A program made the position numbers and the translations under genes. The notes under the pieces were generated by a model. The model ran no database searches. It worked only from the letters and a program-made list of their open reading frames with translations, and was not told where the DNA came from. Source: Deinococcus sp045062605 (GTDB lineage: Bacteria > Deinococcota > Deinococci > Deinococcales > Deinococcaceae). Taken from it: a DNA stretch of 64,000 nucleotides. The stretch spans positions 25,568-89,567 of the forward strand of contig NZ_JBJGDW010000006.1 in assembly GCF_045062605.1 (NCBI RefSeq). Reading direction: 5' to 3'. Numbering within the stretch: the stretch's first letter is position 1; every line of letters starts with the position of its first letter. This document shows positions 37,815-46,348 of the stretch, piece by piece.

Positions 37815-38555
37815 ATGCAGCTTCAACTGATCAGAAATGCCACCCTTCGTCTTGAGTACGCCGGACACACGCTGCTGATAGACCCCTTTCTGGCAGAAAA
37901 ACACAGTCTGCGACCGTTCGCGGGCCTGGAGAACAACCCCACCACCGGGCTGCCCGTTACGCCTTCTGCCGTGCTGGACGGCGTGGAGCTGACCCTGATT
38001 TCCCACCTGCATGCCGATCATTTTGACCCAGCGGCGCAGGAGCTGTTGCCCAAGGACATGCCCATTTTCTGCCAGTCGGGTGATGAAACTGCGATTCAGG
38101 GCTTCGGCTTTCAGCAGGTCACGCCGCTGGCGGGCGAAGTCCAGTGGAAGAACATCACGCTGCGCCCGACGCCCGGACAGCACGGCTCCGGCCCGATTCT
38201 GGAGCAGATGGGTTCGGTGATAGGTCTTGTTTTGCAGGCTGAAGGCGAACCGACGGTGTACTGGCTGGGCGACACCATCCTCACCTCGGAAGTACAGGGC
38301 GTCTTGCAGGAGGTTCAGCCCGATGTGGTGATCGTCCATGCAGGGGGCGCAACGCTGGGCGGCACATTGCTGATCATGGATGCCGGGCAGATGCTGGAGG
38401 TGTGCCGGGCCGCTTCTGGGGCGACGGTGGTTGCCACGCACCTGGAATCGCTGGACCACTGCACCGTCAGCCGTGCGGCCCTGAAAGCCGCCGCGCAGGA
38501 CGCAGGCATCCAGAATCTGCGGGTTCCCGAAGACGGCGAAACGCTGAAGCTGTAG
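37815..38555 (+). CDS. MBL-fold metal-dependent hydrolase (UlaG/UPF0173-like)
   Basis: A 246-residue metallo-beta-lactamase-fold protein of the UlaG-like group: RLEYAGHTLLIDPFLAEKHS near the N-terminus, ISHLHADHFDPAAQELLP (HxHxDH motif, residues about 63-68), and WLGDTILT and ATHLESLDHC supplying later ligands. CAGGAGA lies 6 bp before the ATG. It is the second gene of a MerR-controlled unit, so it probably inactivates the compound sensed by the regulator. Confidence 0.88.
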   Translation: MQLQLIRNATLRLEYAGHTLLIDPFLAEKHSLRPFAGLENNPTTGLPVTPSAVLDGVELTLISHLHADHFDPAAQELLPKDMPIFCQSGDETAIQGFGFQQVTPLAGEVQWKNITLRPTPGQHGSGPILEQMGSVIGLVLQAEGEPTVYWLGDTILTSEVQGVLQEVQPDVVIVHAGGATLGGTLLIMDAGQMLEVCRAASGATVVATHLESLDHCTVSRAALKAAAQDAGIQNLRVPEDGETLKL

Positions 38556-38583
38556 CCCTCAACCGAAAATTCAGGATACGACT

Positions 38584-38612
38584 CGGCCAGTGTGGACCCG
38601 TCACGCTGGCCG
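38584..38612 (+). terminator. Hairpin downstream of MBL-fold gene
   Basis: CGGCCAGTGTG pairs with CACGCTGGCCG with one mismatch around a six-base loop. There is no strong U-tract (TTCATACC). The remaining 38613-38794 holds no gene. Confidence 0.5.
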
Positions 38613-38794
38613 TTCATACCGCACTCCAATGGAGGCACGCCCTGTCTGTACTCAGTTCAGTACATCTATAGCGGAAATGTGCTCGGGACATTTAACCCAC
38701 AGCCGAAAAACAACGTTGAACACGCACATTTCGTGCAGCCAAACCTGCTTCATCTTTCATTCATATGCCCCCTTCTCTGCTTAAACTGCCAGAC

Positions 38795-39070
38795 ATGACC
38801 GCCGTGAGCCGGGTATTGAACGACATCGTGTCACTGCGAATGAACCACTGCCGAGCTGAGCAGGCCGCGCAGGCCGCGCAGTATCACCTGGCCGTGCAGA
38901 ACTACCGCGCGTGCCTGGAAGCCGCCGAATGCCGCGAGGATTGTCAGGCGGTGCAGTTCTTCGCCCTGAAACTGTCGGGCTGCTACGAGCAGATGCACCT
39001 GCACGATAAGGCCGCCCAGTTCCGCGCCCTGGCAGACGTGGAAAACGAGTTGCCGGGCCTGCTGGGCTGA
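38795..39070 (+). CDS. Small hypothetical helical protein
   Basis: A 91-residue helical protein with a TPR-like pair of helices (QAAQYHLAVQNYRACLEAAE, then AVQFFALKLSGCYEQMHLHD), four cysteines and no signal peptide. ATG 38795 is supported by TAAACT (38782-38787) seven bases upstream; an ATG at 38765 lies before that box. The function is unknown. Confidence 0.7.
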   Translation: MTAVSRVLNDIVSLRMNHCRAEQAAQAAQYHLAVQNYRACLEAAECREDCQAVQFFALKLSGCYEQMHLHDKAAQFRALADVENELPGLLG

Positions 39071-39102
39071 AACTCAGAGCGCCTGCGGACCGTAGTGACA
39101 GC

Positions 39103-39438
39103 ATGTTGAAGCTGCTGCTCTTGACTGCCGTGCTGGCCCTGCCCGTCGCCTCTGGGGCTTCCGTGACACTGGGAGCCGGACAGACGGCCACGGTGGACGG
39201 CGCAAGAATCACGCTGCTGCGCTTCACGGACAGCCGCTGCCCCGAAAAGGCCATCTGCGTGATGGCGGGCAATGTGAAGGCCAGTCTCTTTGTGGTTCGG
39301 GGAAAATCCGCGCGCCTGCACACGGTCTACCTGCCGGGTATACCTGTTTCGACGGCTGCTGGAGAGTTGAGTTTGAAGGCGGCGACGCGGCGGGAGGGCA
39401 GCGGGGCACAGAAACTGACGTTCGTGGTGGAAAAATAG
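39103..39438 (+). CDS. Small secreted hypothetical protein
   Basis: A 111-residue protein with a signal peptide (MLKLLLLTAVLALPVASGAS). The mature part is beta-rich with the motif DSRCPEKAICVMAGN, which recurs in a broad family of small secreted proteins (DSRCP..v.C.WAG); the two cysteines probably form a disulfide. It lies between a small helical protein gene and thrC on the same strand. Confidence 0.7.
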   Translation: MLKLLLLTAVLALPVASGASVTLGAGQTATVDGARITLLRFTDSRCPEKAICVMAGNVKASLFVVRGKSARLHTVYLPGIPVSTAAGELSLKAATRREGSGAQKLTFVVEK

Positions 39439-39522
39439 GCGGCTGCGGCGGGAGGCTTGCGCGCACCAATCCCCCTAGCCCCCACCTCCCACCCCTCAAC
39501 CACACTCGCTAGAGTGACCCCC

Positions 39523-40956
39523 ATGAAGTACGTGTCCACTCGCGGTCTGAAGAATCTGGGGGGCTTTTCGGATGTTCTGCTGATGGGCCTCGCCCCGGAC
39601 GGCGGCCTCGCCATGCCCGAACACATTCCGACTTTCAGCGCGGACGAGTTGGAAGGGCTGCGCGGCCTGGAGTATCCAGCGCTGGCCTACGCGGTCATGC
39701 GGCCCTTCATCGACGACATTCCCGCCGACGATCTGCGCCGGATGCTGCGCGCCACCTACCACCCGGACGTGTTTCACAGCGCCGAGATCACCCCGCTGGT
39801 CCGGCTGGGCGACTCCGATCTGTACCTGCTGGAGCTGTCCAACGGCCCCTCGCTGGCCTTCAAGGACATCGCCATGCAGTTTCTGGGCCACGTTTTTGAA
39901 TACGTGCTGGAACGGCGCGGCGAGCATCTGAACATTCTGGGCGCGACCTCGGGCGACACCGGATCGGCGGCGGAGTATGCCATGCTGGGCAAGGCCCGCG
40001 TGAACGTGTTCATGCTCTCGCCGCATGGGCGAATGAGCGCTTTTCAGCAAGCGCAGATGTTCAGCATCGACGAACCGAATATCTTTAACATCACCGTGGA
40101 AGGCGTGTTCGACGACTGCCAGGATCTCGTGAAAGAAGTGAATGCCGACGCCGAATTCAAGGCCAGATACACCATCGGGGCCGTCAACTCGATCAACTGG
40201 GCGCGGGTGCTGGCGCAGGCGGTGTATTACTTCAAGGCGTATTTCGCGCTGAACCTCCCCACTGGGCAGACGGCGGATTTCAGTGTGCCGTCCGGCAATT
40301 TCGGCAACGTATTCGCCGGGTATCTGGCCAAGCGCATGGGCCTCCCCATCGGGCAACTGGTGGTGGCCAGCAACGAGAACGACGTGCTGCACGAGTTCTT
40401 TTCTACCGGGGTCTACCACGTCCGGCGGGCAGCGCAGGTGGCACAGACCTCCAGCCCCAGCATGGACATCGGCAAGGCGTCCAACTTCGAGCGGTATCTG
40501 TATCTGGTGGCCGGAGCGGACGGCGTGCAGACCCGCGCGTGGTGGGATGAGGTGGGCGGCTCCAGACCCGTCGACCTGCGCGATTCGGGCCACTGGGACG
40601 CCGTGAAGGCCAGTGGCTTTGTCGGCGGACGCAGCAGCCATCAGGACCGGTTGGACACCATTCGCCGCGCCGATGGGGAGTTTGGGCGCTTGATCGATCC
40701 GCACACCGCCGACGGCCTGCTCGTGGGTGAGCGGTACGCGCGGCCCGGCGTGCCGATGGTCTGCCTGGAAACTGCCCTGCCCGCCAAATTCGAGGGAACG
40801 GTGGAGGAAGCCGTGAACCGCGTCCCCCCGCGCCCCGAACGCTTCGAGGGCATCGAGAAGCTGCCCCGCTATTTCACAGTGATGGACAACGACGCGGCGG
40901 CGTTGAAGGCGTTTGTAGTAAAGAAGTTAGAGGCGACTCTAAAAGCAACGCCCTGA
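39523..40956 (+). CDS. thrC: Threonine synthase
   Basis: Converts O-phosphohomoserine to threonine with PLP. The 477-residue protein is of the longer class II (yeast/E. coli-like) type: MKYVSTRGLKNLGGFSDVLL at the N-terminus, SNGPSLAFKDIAMQFLG with the PLP-binding lysine, GATSGDTGSAAEYAMLG and the phosphate loop VPSGNFGNVFAGYLAKRMG. The leaderless start is supported by TAGAGT (39510-39515) seven bases before the ATG. It is monocistronic. Confidence 0.95.
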   Translation: MKYVSTRGLKNLGGFSDVLLMGLAPDGGLAMPEHIPTFSADELEGLRGLEYPALAYAVMRPFIDDIPADDLRRMLRATYHPDVFHSAEITPLVRLGDSDLYLLELSNGPSLAFKDIAMQFLGHVFEYVLERRGEHLNILGATSGDTGSAAEYAMLGKARVNVFMLSPHGRMSAFQQAQMFSIDEPNIFNITVEGVFDDCQDLVKEVNADAEFKARYTIGAVNSINWARVLAQAVYYFKAYFALNLPTGQTADFSVPSGNFGNVFAGYLAKRMGLPIGQLVVASNENDVLHEFFSTGVYHVRRAAQVAQTSSPSMDIGKASNFERYLYLVAGADGVQTRAWWDEVGGSRPVDLRDSGHWDAVKASGFVGGRSSHQDRLDTIRRADGEFGRLIDPHTADGLLVGERYARPGVPMVCLETALPAKFEGTVEEAVNRVPPRPERFEGIEKLPRYFTVMDNDAAALKAFVVKKLEATLKATP

Positions 40957-41043
40957 ACCCCGCACTAAAGCAGTTGTCATAAAAAGACCATTTTGATGAC
41001 CGAGCGGAGCGAGTGACTTTTACTGAGCAGGACGGAGAATGGA

Positions 41044-41071
41044 GTCGCCGGAAGTCTTTTATTCCGGCGAC
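41044..41071. repeat. 10-bp stem hairpin between thrC and aguA
   Basis: GTCGCCGGAA (41044-41053) and TTCCGGCGAC (41062-41071) form a perfect stem with an 8-base loop. No U-tract follows. The flank (GACCGAGCGGAGCGAGTGAC at 40998-41017) also looks like repeat sequence. It could be a terminator for thrC or part of a dispersed element. Confidence 0.5.
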
Positions 41072-41103
41072 GTAATTCGTAGAACTGCACTAAACTCCGG
41101 GGC

Positions 41104-42165
41104 ATGAAGCACCTCTCCGCCACCGATGCCATGCCGCGCAGCCTGGGCTTTGCCATGCCCCCGGAATGGGAACCGCACGCCGCCACCTGGATGAGCTGGC
41201 CCGCTGACGACGAGTTATGGTTCGGCCATCTGGAGGCCGTGCGCGCCGAATTCGCTGAGCTGGTCCGCACAATTGCCCGCTTTGAGCCGGTGCAGTTGCT
41301 GACCCGCGATGCCCACAGCCGTCAGGACGCCGCCGAGCGTCTGGCCGGGGCCGACGTGACCTTCCACGACGTGCCGCTGAACGACGTGTGGATCCGCGAC
41401 AACGGCCCGCTGTTCGTTACTCGCACCTCCGGCGAGGTTTCCCTGGTCAACTGGCGTTTCAACGCCTGGGGCGGCAAATTCGATTACGCCGAGGATGACC
41501 GCGTGCCGGAAGCTGTAGCCCACATTCTAGACGCCTCTCACTGGGATGTCCCGGTGGTGCTGGAGGGCGGCGCACTGGAAATCGGCGGCGCGGGTGTGGC
41601 GCTGACCACCCGCTCGTGCCTGCTGACCGATACGCGGAATCTTGGCCTGGACGTGGGCAAATACGCCGACTGGCTGCGCGAATACCTGGGCGTCAGCAAG
41701 CTGCTGTGGCTGGGTGCGGGGCTGGAGAATGACCACACCGACGGCCACATCGACACCATCACCCGCTTTACCGACGAGCGGACGATTGTCACCAGCGTGG
41801 AGGCAGATGAGACGGACCCCAACCACGCGGTCATGTCGGCCAATCTGGCGGCGCTGCGGGAGATGACAGACGCACGGGGCGAACCTTTCCACATCGTGGA
41901 ATTGCCGCTGCCCGCCGAGTATCTGGAGGGCGCAGAGGGAAGATTGCCGCCCACCTACGCCAACTTCTACATCGGCAACGGCTTCGTGTTGGTGCCGCAA
42001 TACGGCGATCCCAACGACGCCCGCGCGCTGGACATCCTGACGCCGCTCTTTCCGGGCCGCGAGGTCATCGGCCTGAGCAGCCGCGCGATCATCGAGGGCG
42101 GCGGCTCGTTTCACTGCGTAACGCAGCAGCAGCCAGCGGGGGCGGTGTGGACGGGCGAGGAATAG
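41104..42165 (+). CDS. aguA: Agmatine deiminase / peptidyl-arginine deiminase family protein
   Basis: Hydrolyses agmatine to N-carbamoylputrescine in polyamine synthesis. The 353-residue protein has NDVWIRDNGPLFVTR, LEGGALEIGG, NDHTDGHIDTITRF (catalytic His/Asp) and GGGSFHCVTQQQPA with the nucleophilic Cys near the C-terminus, all typical of the family. The leaderless start is supported by TAAACT (41091-41096) seven bases before the ATG. A double GNAT gene overlaps its 3' end. Confidence 0.93.
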   Translation: MKHLSATDAMPRSLGFAMPPEWEPHAATWMSWPADDELWFGHLEAVRAEFAELVRTIARFEPVQLLTRDAHSRQDAAERLAGADVTFHDVPLNDVWIRDNGPLFVTRTSGEVSLVNWRFNAWGGKFDYAEDDRVPEAVAHILDASHWDVPVVLEGGALEIGGAGVALTTRSCLLTDTRNLGLDVGKYADWLREYLGVSKLLWLGAGLENDHTDGHIDTITRFTDERTIVTSVEADETDPNHAVMSANLAALREMTDARGEPFHIVELPLPAEYLEGAEGRLPPTYANFYIGNGFVLVPQYGDPNDARALDILTPLFPGREVIGLSSRAIIEGGGSFHCVTQQQPAGAVWTGEE

Positions 42166-43310
42166 ACCTCGGCGGCGGCTACAGTGCCCGGCCCGTCCCA
42201 CTGGAAACCTACCGCGACGCCTGCGCCCGGCTGCAAAGCCAGATTTTCGGCGGCACCTCGTTGTATGCCTTTGGGGCTGACACCAAAGCGCCGCCCCCAC
42301 TGGGCGAGACTTTTAACTGGGGCATCTACGCGGCTGAGGAATTGATCGGCTGGAGCTTCGCCTATCAGCAGAGTGAACGCGCGGCGTACATGGCCGACAC
42401 GGGAATCCTGCCCGAACACCAGGGGCGCGGCCTCTACACCCGACTGCTGCCGCACCTGCTGGCCACCTTCCGGGCGGCGGGCTACACGCTGGTGCAAAGC
42501 CACCACCGCGCCACCAACAACGCCGTGATCATTCCCAAACTGCGCGCCGGGTTCTTCATCCAGGGCCTGAATCTGTACGAAGGCGGAATGAGCGTTCCCA
42601 TGACGCTGAGCTTGGACGACACGTATCGGGACGCCATGCACGTCCGCAGCGGTTTTCAGGCAGCAAGGGGGGAGGTTGCGCGGCGGCTGGGATTGCCCTC
42701 CACGCCTCAAGACGAAAGCGGCCCTTTCAAGGCCGTCCCGCTGCCGGAAGGTCAGGGCGACGACACCGATCTGGGCGGCGGCTACTTCCTGCGCCCCGTC
42801 GCCTACGAAACCTATTACGACATCTATATCCAGCTAGAGGACGCCGTATACAGCAGCGTGTCGCTGAACTGGCCCGCGCCTGCCCGTCCCGAACCCGTGG
42901 AATACCCGCGTTACGCCTGGCTGATCGGCCACCAGAACGAGGTGGTGGGCTGGCACTATTCCCGCCAGTGGGACGCCCGCACGGCCTACATGGTCAACAC
43001 CGCGCTGCTGCCCGCACACCGGGGCCGGGGCCTGTACCCACGCGTGCTGCCGCCTGTGCTGGCCGCGCTGGAGGCCGAAGGTTACGATCTGGTCCGCAGC
43101 CACCACCACGCCACCAACAACGCCGTGCTGATCCCCAAACTGCGCGCGGGCTTTCGCTTGCAGGGTCTTCAGGTGGACGATCACGGCGTCATGGCGGTGC
43201 TGATGCTGGGCTTTGGCACGCTGTACCGCGACTACATGGATGTTCGCAGCGGTCTGAAGCAGCCGGGGGGCGAGGTGGCGCGGGCGCTGGAAATGGATCG
43301 GAAGCCATAG
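42147..43310 (+). CDS. Double GNAT-domain N-acetyltransferase
   Basis: A 387-residue protein made of two similar GNAT halves. Each half carries the acetyl-CoA loop and following segment: QGRGLYTRLLPHLLATFRAA then SHHRATNNAVIIPKLRAGF, and RGRGLYPRVLPPVLAALEAE then SHHHATNNAVLIPKLRAGF. Each opens with LGGGY(S/F)xRPV. Both acetyl-CoA loops look intact, so an internal duplication gave a pseudo-dimer. The start is GTG 42147, which overlaps aguA by 19 bases; no better start lies nearby. The acceptor might be a polyamine, given the partner gene, but this is inference. Confidence 0.8.
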   Translation: MDGRGIDLGGGYSARPVPLETYRDACARLQSQIFGGTSLYAFGADTKAPPPLGETFNWGIYAAEELIGWSFAYQQSERAAYMADTGILPEHQGRGLYTRLLPHLLATFRAAGYTLVQSHHRATNNAVIIPKLRAGFFIQGLNLYEGGMSVPMTLSLDDTYRDAMHVRSGFQAARGEVARRLGLPSTPQDESGPFKAVPLPEGQGDDTDLGGGYFLRPVAYETYYDIYIQLEDAVYSSVSLNWPAPARPEPVEYPRYAWLIGHQNEVVGWHYSRQWDARTAYMVNTALLPAHRGRGLYPRVLPPVLAALEAEGYDLVRSHHHATNNAVLIPKLRAGFRLQGLQVDDHGVMAVLMLGFGTLYRDYMDVRSGLKQPGGEVARALEMDRKP

Positions 43311-43338
43311 AAAAAGCCCTCTCCGTGAAGGAAAGGGC
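43311..43338 (-). terminator. Intrinsic terminator of DsbA-like gene
   Basis: On the minus strand GCCCTTTCC pairs with GGAGAGGGC (one mismatch), followed by TTTTT. It lies just after the stop of the minus-strand gene at 43353. Confidence 0.75.
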
Positions 43339-43352
43339 CGATTGAACGAACT

Positions 43353-43994
43353 TTACGCCTTCTTCGCCGGACGGTTTTTCGCGCGCTTGATCGTGGCGAT
43401 GCCCGCGCCGGAGTGCAGCACGTCGCCGTACAGCTTCCACCACTGACGGGCCGTTTCCAGATCGCGGGTCAGGTTCTCGAAGCGGTAGTAGGCGGCTTCC
43501 CCGCCGGGCAGGACGAAGGTGGGCGTGCCGAACACACCGATTTCGGCGGACTCGGCCAGATCGCTGCGGAGGCTGGCGCGCAGGGCGTCGTCGTCCTTGC
43601 GGTCAGCGGCGAACCCGTCCAGGTCCAGATTGGCGGCCTTCGCTGCGGCCATCACGGCGTCCTCGTCCAGCGACTTCTTGTCCTCATGGACCGCGCGGAA
43701 CAGGGCCAGACTGAACTCCCAACTGGCTTCCTCGCCCTGCTTCGCCGCCGCCACCGCCGCCAGAAAGGCCAGCAGGCTGGACTTCTGGAAACGCTCGCCC
43801 GCGTCGCCCGGCTGATCGGTCAGCCACCAGACGGGTTCCTTCTGGCCCGCGTTGTCGGGGTGGTTGCCCTGCACCAGCGAGAAGTGTTTGAGGGTGAACT
43901 GCTGCTCGCCCGCCTTTCGCAGCACCTGCGCCAGTTCCAGGCCGCGCCAGGCGTAGGGACACACGAAATCGAAGAAAATGGTGTTGGAAGTCAT
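43353..43994 (-). CDS. DsbA-family thioredoxin-fold oxidoreductase
   Basis: A 213-residue cytoplasmic DsbA/FrnE/HCCA-isomerase-like protein. The active-site position reads CPYAW (residues 12-16), a single cysteine rather than CxxC, followed by the helical insertion and the cis-Pro segment EIGVFGTPTFVLPGGEAAYY. The missing second cysteine points to a glutathione-like or monothiol reaction, or to an isomerase, rather than disulfide formation. The leaderless start is supported by TAGCGT (44001-44006) six bases before ATG 43994. Confidence 0.85.
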   Translation of the reverse strand: MTSNTIFFDFVCPYAWRGLELAQVLRKAGEQQFTLKHFSLVQGNHPDNAGQKEPVWWLTDQPGDAGERFQKSSLLAFLAAVAAAKQGEEASWEFSLALFRAVHEDKKSLDEDAVMAAAKAANLDLDGFAADRKDDDALRASLRSDLAESAEIGVFGTPTFVLPGGEAAYYRFENLTRDLETARQWWKLYGDVLHSGAGIATIKRAKNRPAKKA

Positions 43995-44053
43995 GGCGGG
44001 ACGCTAGCACGCGCCCTGAACGGGGACTGTCAGCTTTCCGGCCCCCAGACCCA

Positions 44054-44662
44054 TTACGAATGGTTCCAGTTCCCAGGATCGTCCGAGTCGCCGGGCGACA
44101 GGCCCAGCACGTCGCCGTCCGTGGAGCAGCCCAGCCCCAGCACCGTGCGGTTGGCATAGGCGAAGTAGGCCGTGACCTGATTGATTTCCAGAATCTCGCC
44201 GTCGCTGAAGCCAGCGCTTCGCAGGGCCGCCACATCTGACTCGGCAACAGCAGACGGATTGACCGTCAGCTTCTCGGCATAGCGCATGGCCTGTTTCTGG
44301 GCGTCAGTCAACGGGGCGGCGTCGGGATCACGCGCTTCTATCGCGCAGCGAATCGCGTCGGCCCGCGCGTCGTCTTTGAGCAGTCGCCTCAACCCGGCAA
44401 AATGATGTTCCACACAATAGTCGCAGGCATTGAGCGCACTGACCCAGACGCCCAGCGTTTCCAGCAGCCATTTGGGCAGCGTGTTGCCGCTGTGGTGCAG
44501 CGCGGCCTTGTACAGCGCCATGTGCCCCTCCATGCTGTGGGGCCGCAGCGAGTGCATCGCCATGATGTTGTCCACGGCATTGTCCGGCCCCTTCACCCGG
44601 TCATACAGGGTTTTCAGGCGGCCTGTGGCGTCGGCGTAGGGAACGGTTTCAATCCAGGGCAT
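44054..44662 (-). CDS. Carboxymuconolactone decarboxylase/AhpD-family peroxidase-related protein
   Basis: A 202-residue AhpD-like helical protein. The redox motif ACDYCVEHHFAGLRRLL (residues about 82-98) has CxxC followed by His, as in AhpD and PA0269-type peroxidases. NIMAMHSLRPHSMEGHMALY matches the family N-terminal part. The leaderless start is supported by TAGACT (44668-44673) five bases before ATG 44662. It is probably an alkylhydroperoxide defence protein. Confidence 0.88.
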   Translation of the reverse strand: MPWIETVPYADATGRLKTLYDRVKGPDNAVDNIMAMHSLRPHSMEGHMALYKAALHHSGNTLPKWLLETLGVWVSALNACDYCVEHHFAGLRRLLKDDARADAIRCAIEARDPDAAPLTDAQKQAMRYAEKLTVNPSAVAESDVAALRSAGFSDGEILEINQVTAYFAYANRTVLGLGCSTDGDVLGLSPGDSDDPGNWNHS

Positions 44663-44703
44663 AGGGCAGTCTAGGCTGCCGGGAGGATTAAGCTGAACCC
44701 ACC

Positions 44704-45513
44704 ATGAACCCAGACGAGCGCGCGGCACAGAATGTCCGGCTGTTCGACACTCTCTCGGCCCACTATGACCGCATGGGCTTTTTACCTTTGACGGCGCTGT
44801 ATCTGGCGCAGAGGTTTAACGGGCAGCCGGGCGAGACCGTGCTGGATGTGATGTGCGGCACCGGCACGCTGGCGCTGGCCCTGGCCGACGCGGTAGGCGC
44901 GGGTGGCCGGGTGGTGGGCGCGGACCTGTCGCCGGGAATGCTGGCGGTGGCGCGGAACAAGGCGGCTGGACAGCCACAGGTGTCCTTTGTGGAGGCGGAC
45001 GCGACGGCCCTGCCTCTGGCAGACGCGGAATTTGACGGCGTGGCCTGCGCCTCGGGCCTGTTCTTCGTGCCGGAGATGGACGCGGCCCTGCGCGAGTGGC
45101 GGCGGGTGGTGCGTCCGGGCGGACGCGTGGTCTTCAGCTCGTTCGGCAAGGGCCTGATGGGCGACTTGCCGGGGCGCTGGCGCACGGCGCTGGAAGGGGT
45201 GGGCTTCCATCCGGGCTTTCCACCGCTGGGCCGCCTGCCCTCGCCGGACACGGCGGCCCAGCTCCTGCGGGAAGCGGGTTTCGAGGAGGTCACGGTGGAT
45301 CTTCAGGAACTGCCCTACCCCCTGCCCACGCCACAGGACCGCTGGGACGACATCGAGGCAGGCATGGAAGGTGCGCCGCTGGCCGCCCTTCCGCCCGAGG
45401 TCCGCCGCCAGCTTCAGACCGAGCATCTGGCCGAGCTGGAACTTCTGTTCGCCGGGCAACCGCTGACCGTGCCCGTCCCGGTGCTGGTGGCGGCAGGCGT
45501 GTGGGCGGGGTAA
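44704..45513 (+). CDS. Class I SAM-dependent methyltransferase (UbiE-like)
   Basis: A 269-residue methyltransferase: VLDVMCGTGTLALALADAVG (motif I, residues about 42-61), VVGADLSPGMLAVARNK, PLADAEFDGVACASGLFFV and WRRVVRPGGRVVFSSF (motifs II and III). The N-terminus NVRLFDTLSAHYDRMGFLPL resembles the UbiE/MenG group. The substrate is not evident. The leaderless start is supported by TAAGCT (44689-44694) nine bases before the ATG. Confidence 0.87.
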   Translation: MNPDERAAQNVRLFDTLSAHYDRMGFLPLTALYLAQRFNGQPGETVLDVMCGTGTLALALADAVGAGGRVVGADLSPGMLAVARNKAAGQPQVSFVEADATALPLADAEFDGVACASGLFFVPEMDAALREWRRVVRPGGRVVFSSFGKGLMGDLPGRWRTALEGVGFHPGFPPLGRLPSPDTAAQLLREAGFEEVTVDLQELPYPLPTPQDRWDDIEAGMEGAPLAALPPEVRRQLQTEHLAELELLFAGQPLTVPVPVLVAAGVWAG

Positions 45514-45572
45514 ACGCGGCTGCCCCTTTTGGCGGATGCAACCCACGTCACGTTTGGGGCGTAATGTGAACC

Positions 45573-46313
45573 ATGACGAATCCTGACGATCAGAAGACCC
45601 CGGCGGCAGGCAGGCCACAGGGCAACGGCAACGCCCCGTCGTGGGTGGACGACGTGCTGGGCAGCCCAGGCGGCAGCGCACAGACGCGCACCCCGGATTC
45701 AAGCCGGCCCAACCTCAGCAAGACGCCTTCAGCGGGGGGCGATCTGCGGATTCCTGAACCCGCACGCGCTGCTCCGGCCCCGGCAGCAGAAACGGACGAC
45801 TGGATTTCCCGCGTGACCGGCAGCCCGCCCCCGGCCCGCGCCAACGCGCCGCACACCGCCCCCCAGCCCAGCAGTCCCCGCCCCACTGCCCCGGATCTGG
45901 ACGCCTGGGGCGAACCGCAAAGGCCCATGCCTCAGCCCACCATGCCCATAGCCGACGAACGGCCCGTCACGCCCTATACGCCAGTCCCCACCTACGCGGG
46001 CGATGTGGCCCAGAAACGCCTGATCGCTGGCCTGCTCGCCATTTTCCTGGGCAGCCTGGGCGTCCACAAGTTCTATCTGGGCATGAACACCCAGGGCATC
46101 ATGATCCTGGGGGCCAATATCGGCGTCTGGATTCTGGCGCTGCTGATCGGTGTCGTGACGCTGGGCTTCGGCCTGATCATCACCCTGCCGCTGGCCGGAC
46201 TGGTCAGCGCGGCGCTGGGTCTGCTGGGACTGGTGGAGGGCATCCTGTACCTGACCAAATCCGACGCGGACTTTGGGCGCGACTATCTGGTGGGCAAGAA
46301 GCCCTGGCTGTAA
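45573..46313 (+). CDS. TM2-domain membrane protein with proline-rich cytoplasmic tail
   Basis: A 246-residue protein. Residues 1-140 are low-complexity and rich in Pro, Ala and Gln (DDWISRVTGSPPPARANAPH). Residues about 148-230 form a TM2 domain: KRLIAGLLAIFLGSLGVHKF then YLGMNTQGIMILG, with two or three membrane helices. TM2 proteins are of unknown function and often carry disordered tails for partner binding. The leaderless start is supported by TAATGT (45562-45567) five bases before the ATG. Confidence 0.85.
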   Translation: MTNPDDQKTPAAGRPQGNGNAPSWVDDVLGSPGGSAQTRTPDSSRPNLSKTPSAGGDLRIPEPARAAPAPAAETDDWISRVTGSPPPARANAPHTAPQPSSPRPTAPDLDAWGEPQRPMPQPTMPIADERPVTPYTPVPTYAGDVAQKRLIAGLLAIFLGSLGVHKFYLGMNTQGIMILGANIGVWILALLIGVVTLGFGLIITLPLAGLVSAALGLLGLVEGILYLTKSDADFGRDYLVGKKPWL

Positions 46314-46348
46314 CGGGCCATCCGACAGTCTCTTACACGTTCTTACGC

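Noticed and set aside
38613..38794. tRNA or small RNA gene in the gap before the 91-residue protein
   Set aside because: No cloverleaf or T-loop sequence (GGTTCRANNCC) could be found.
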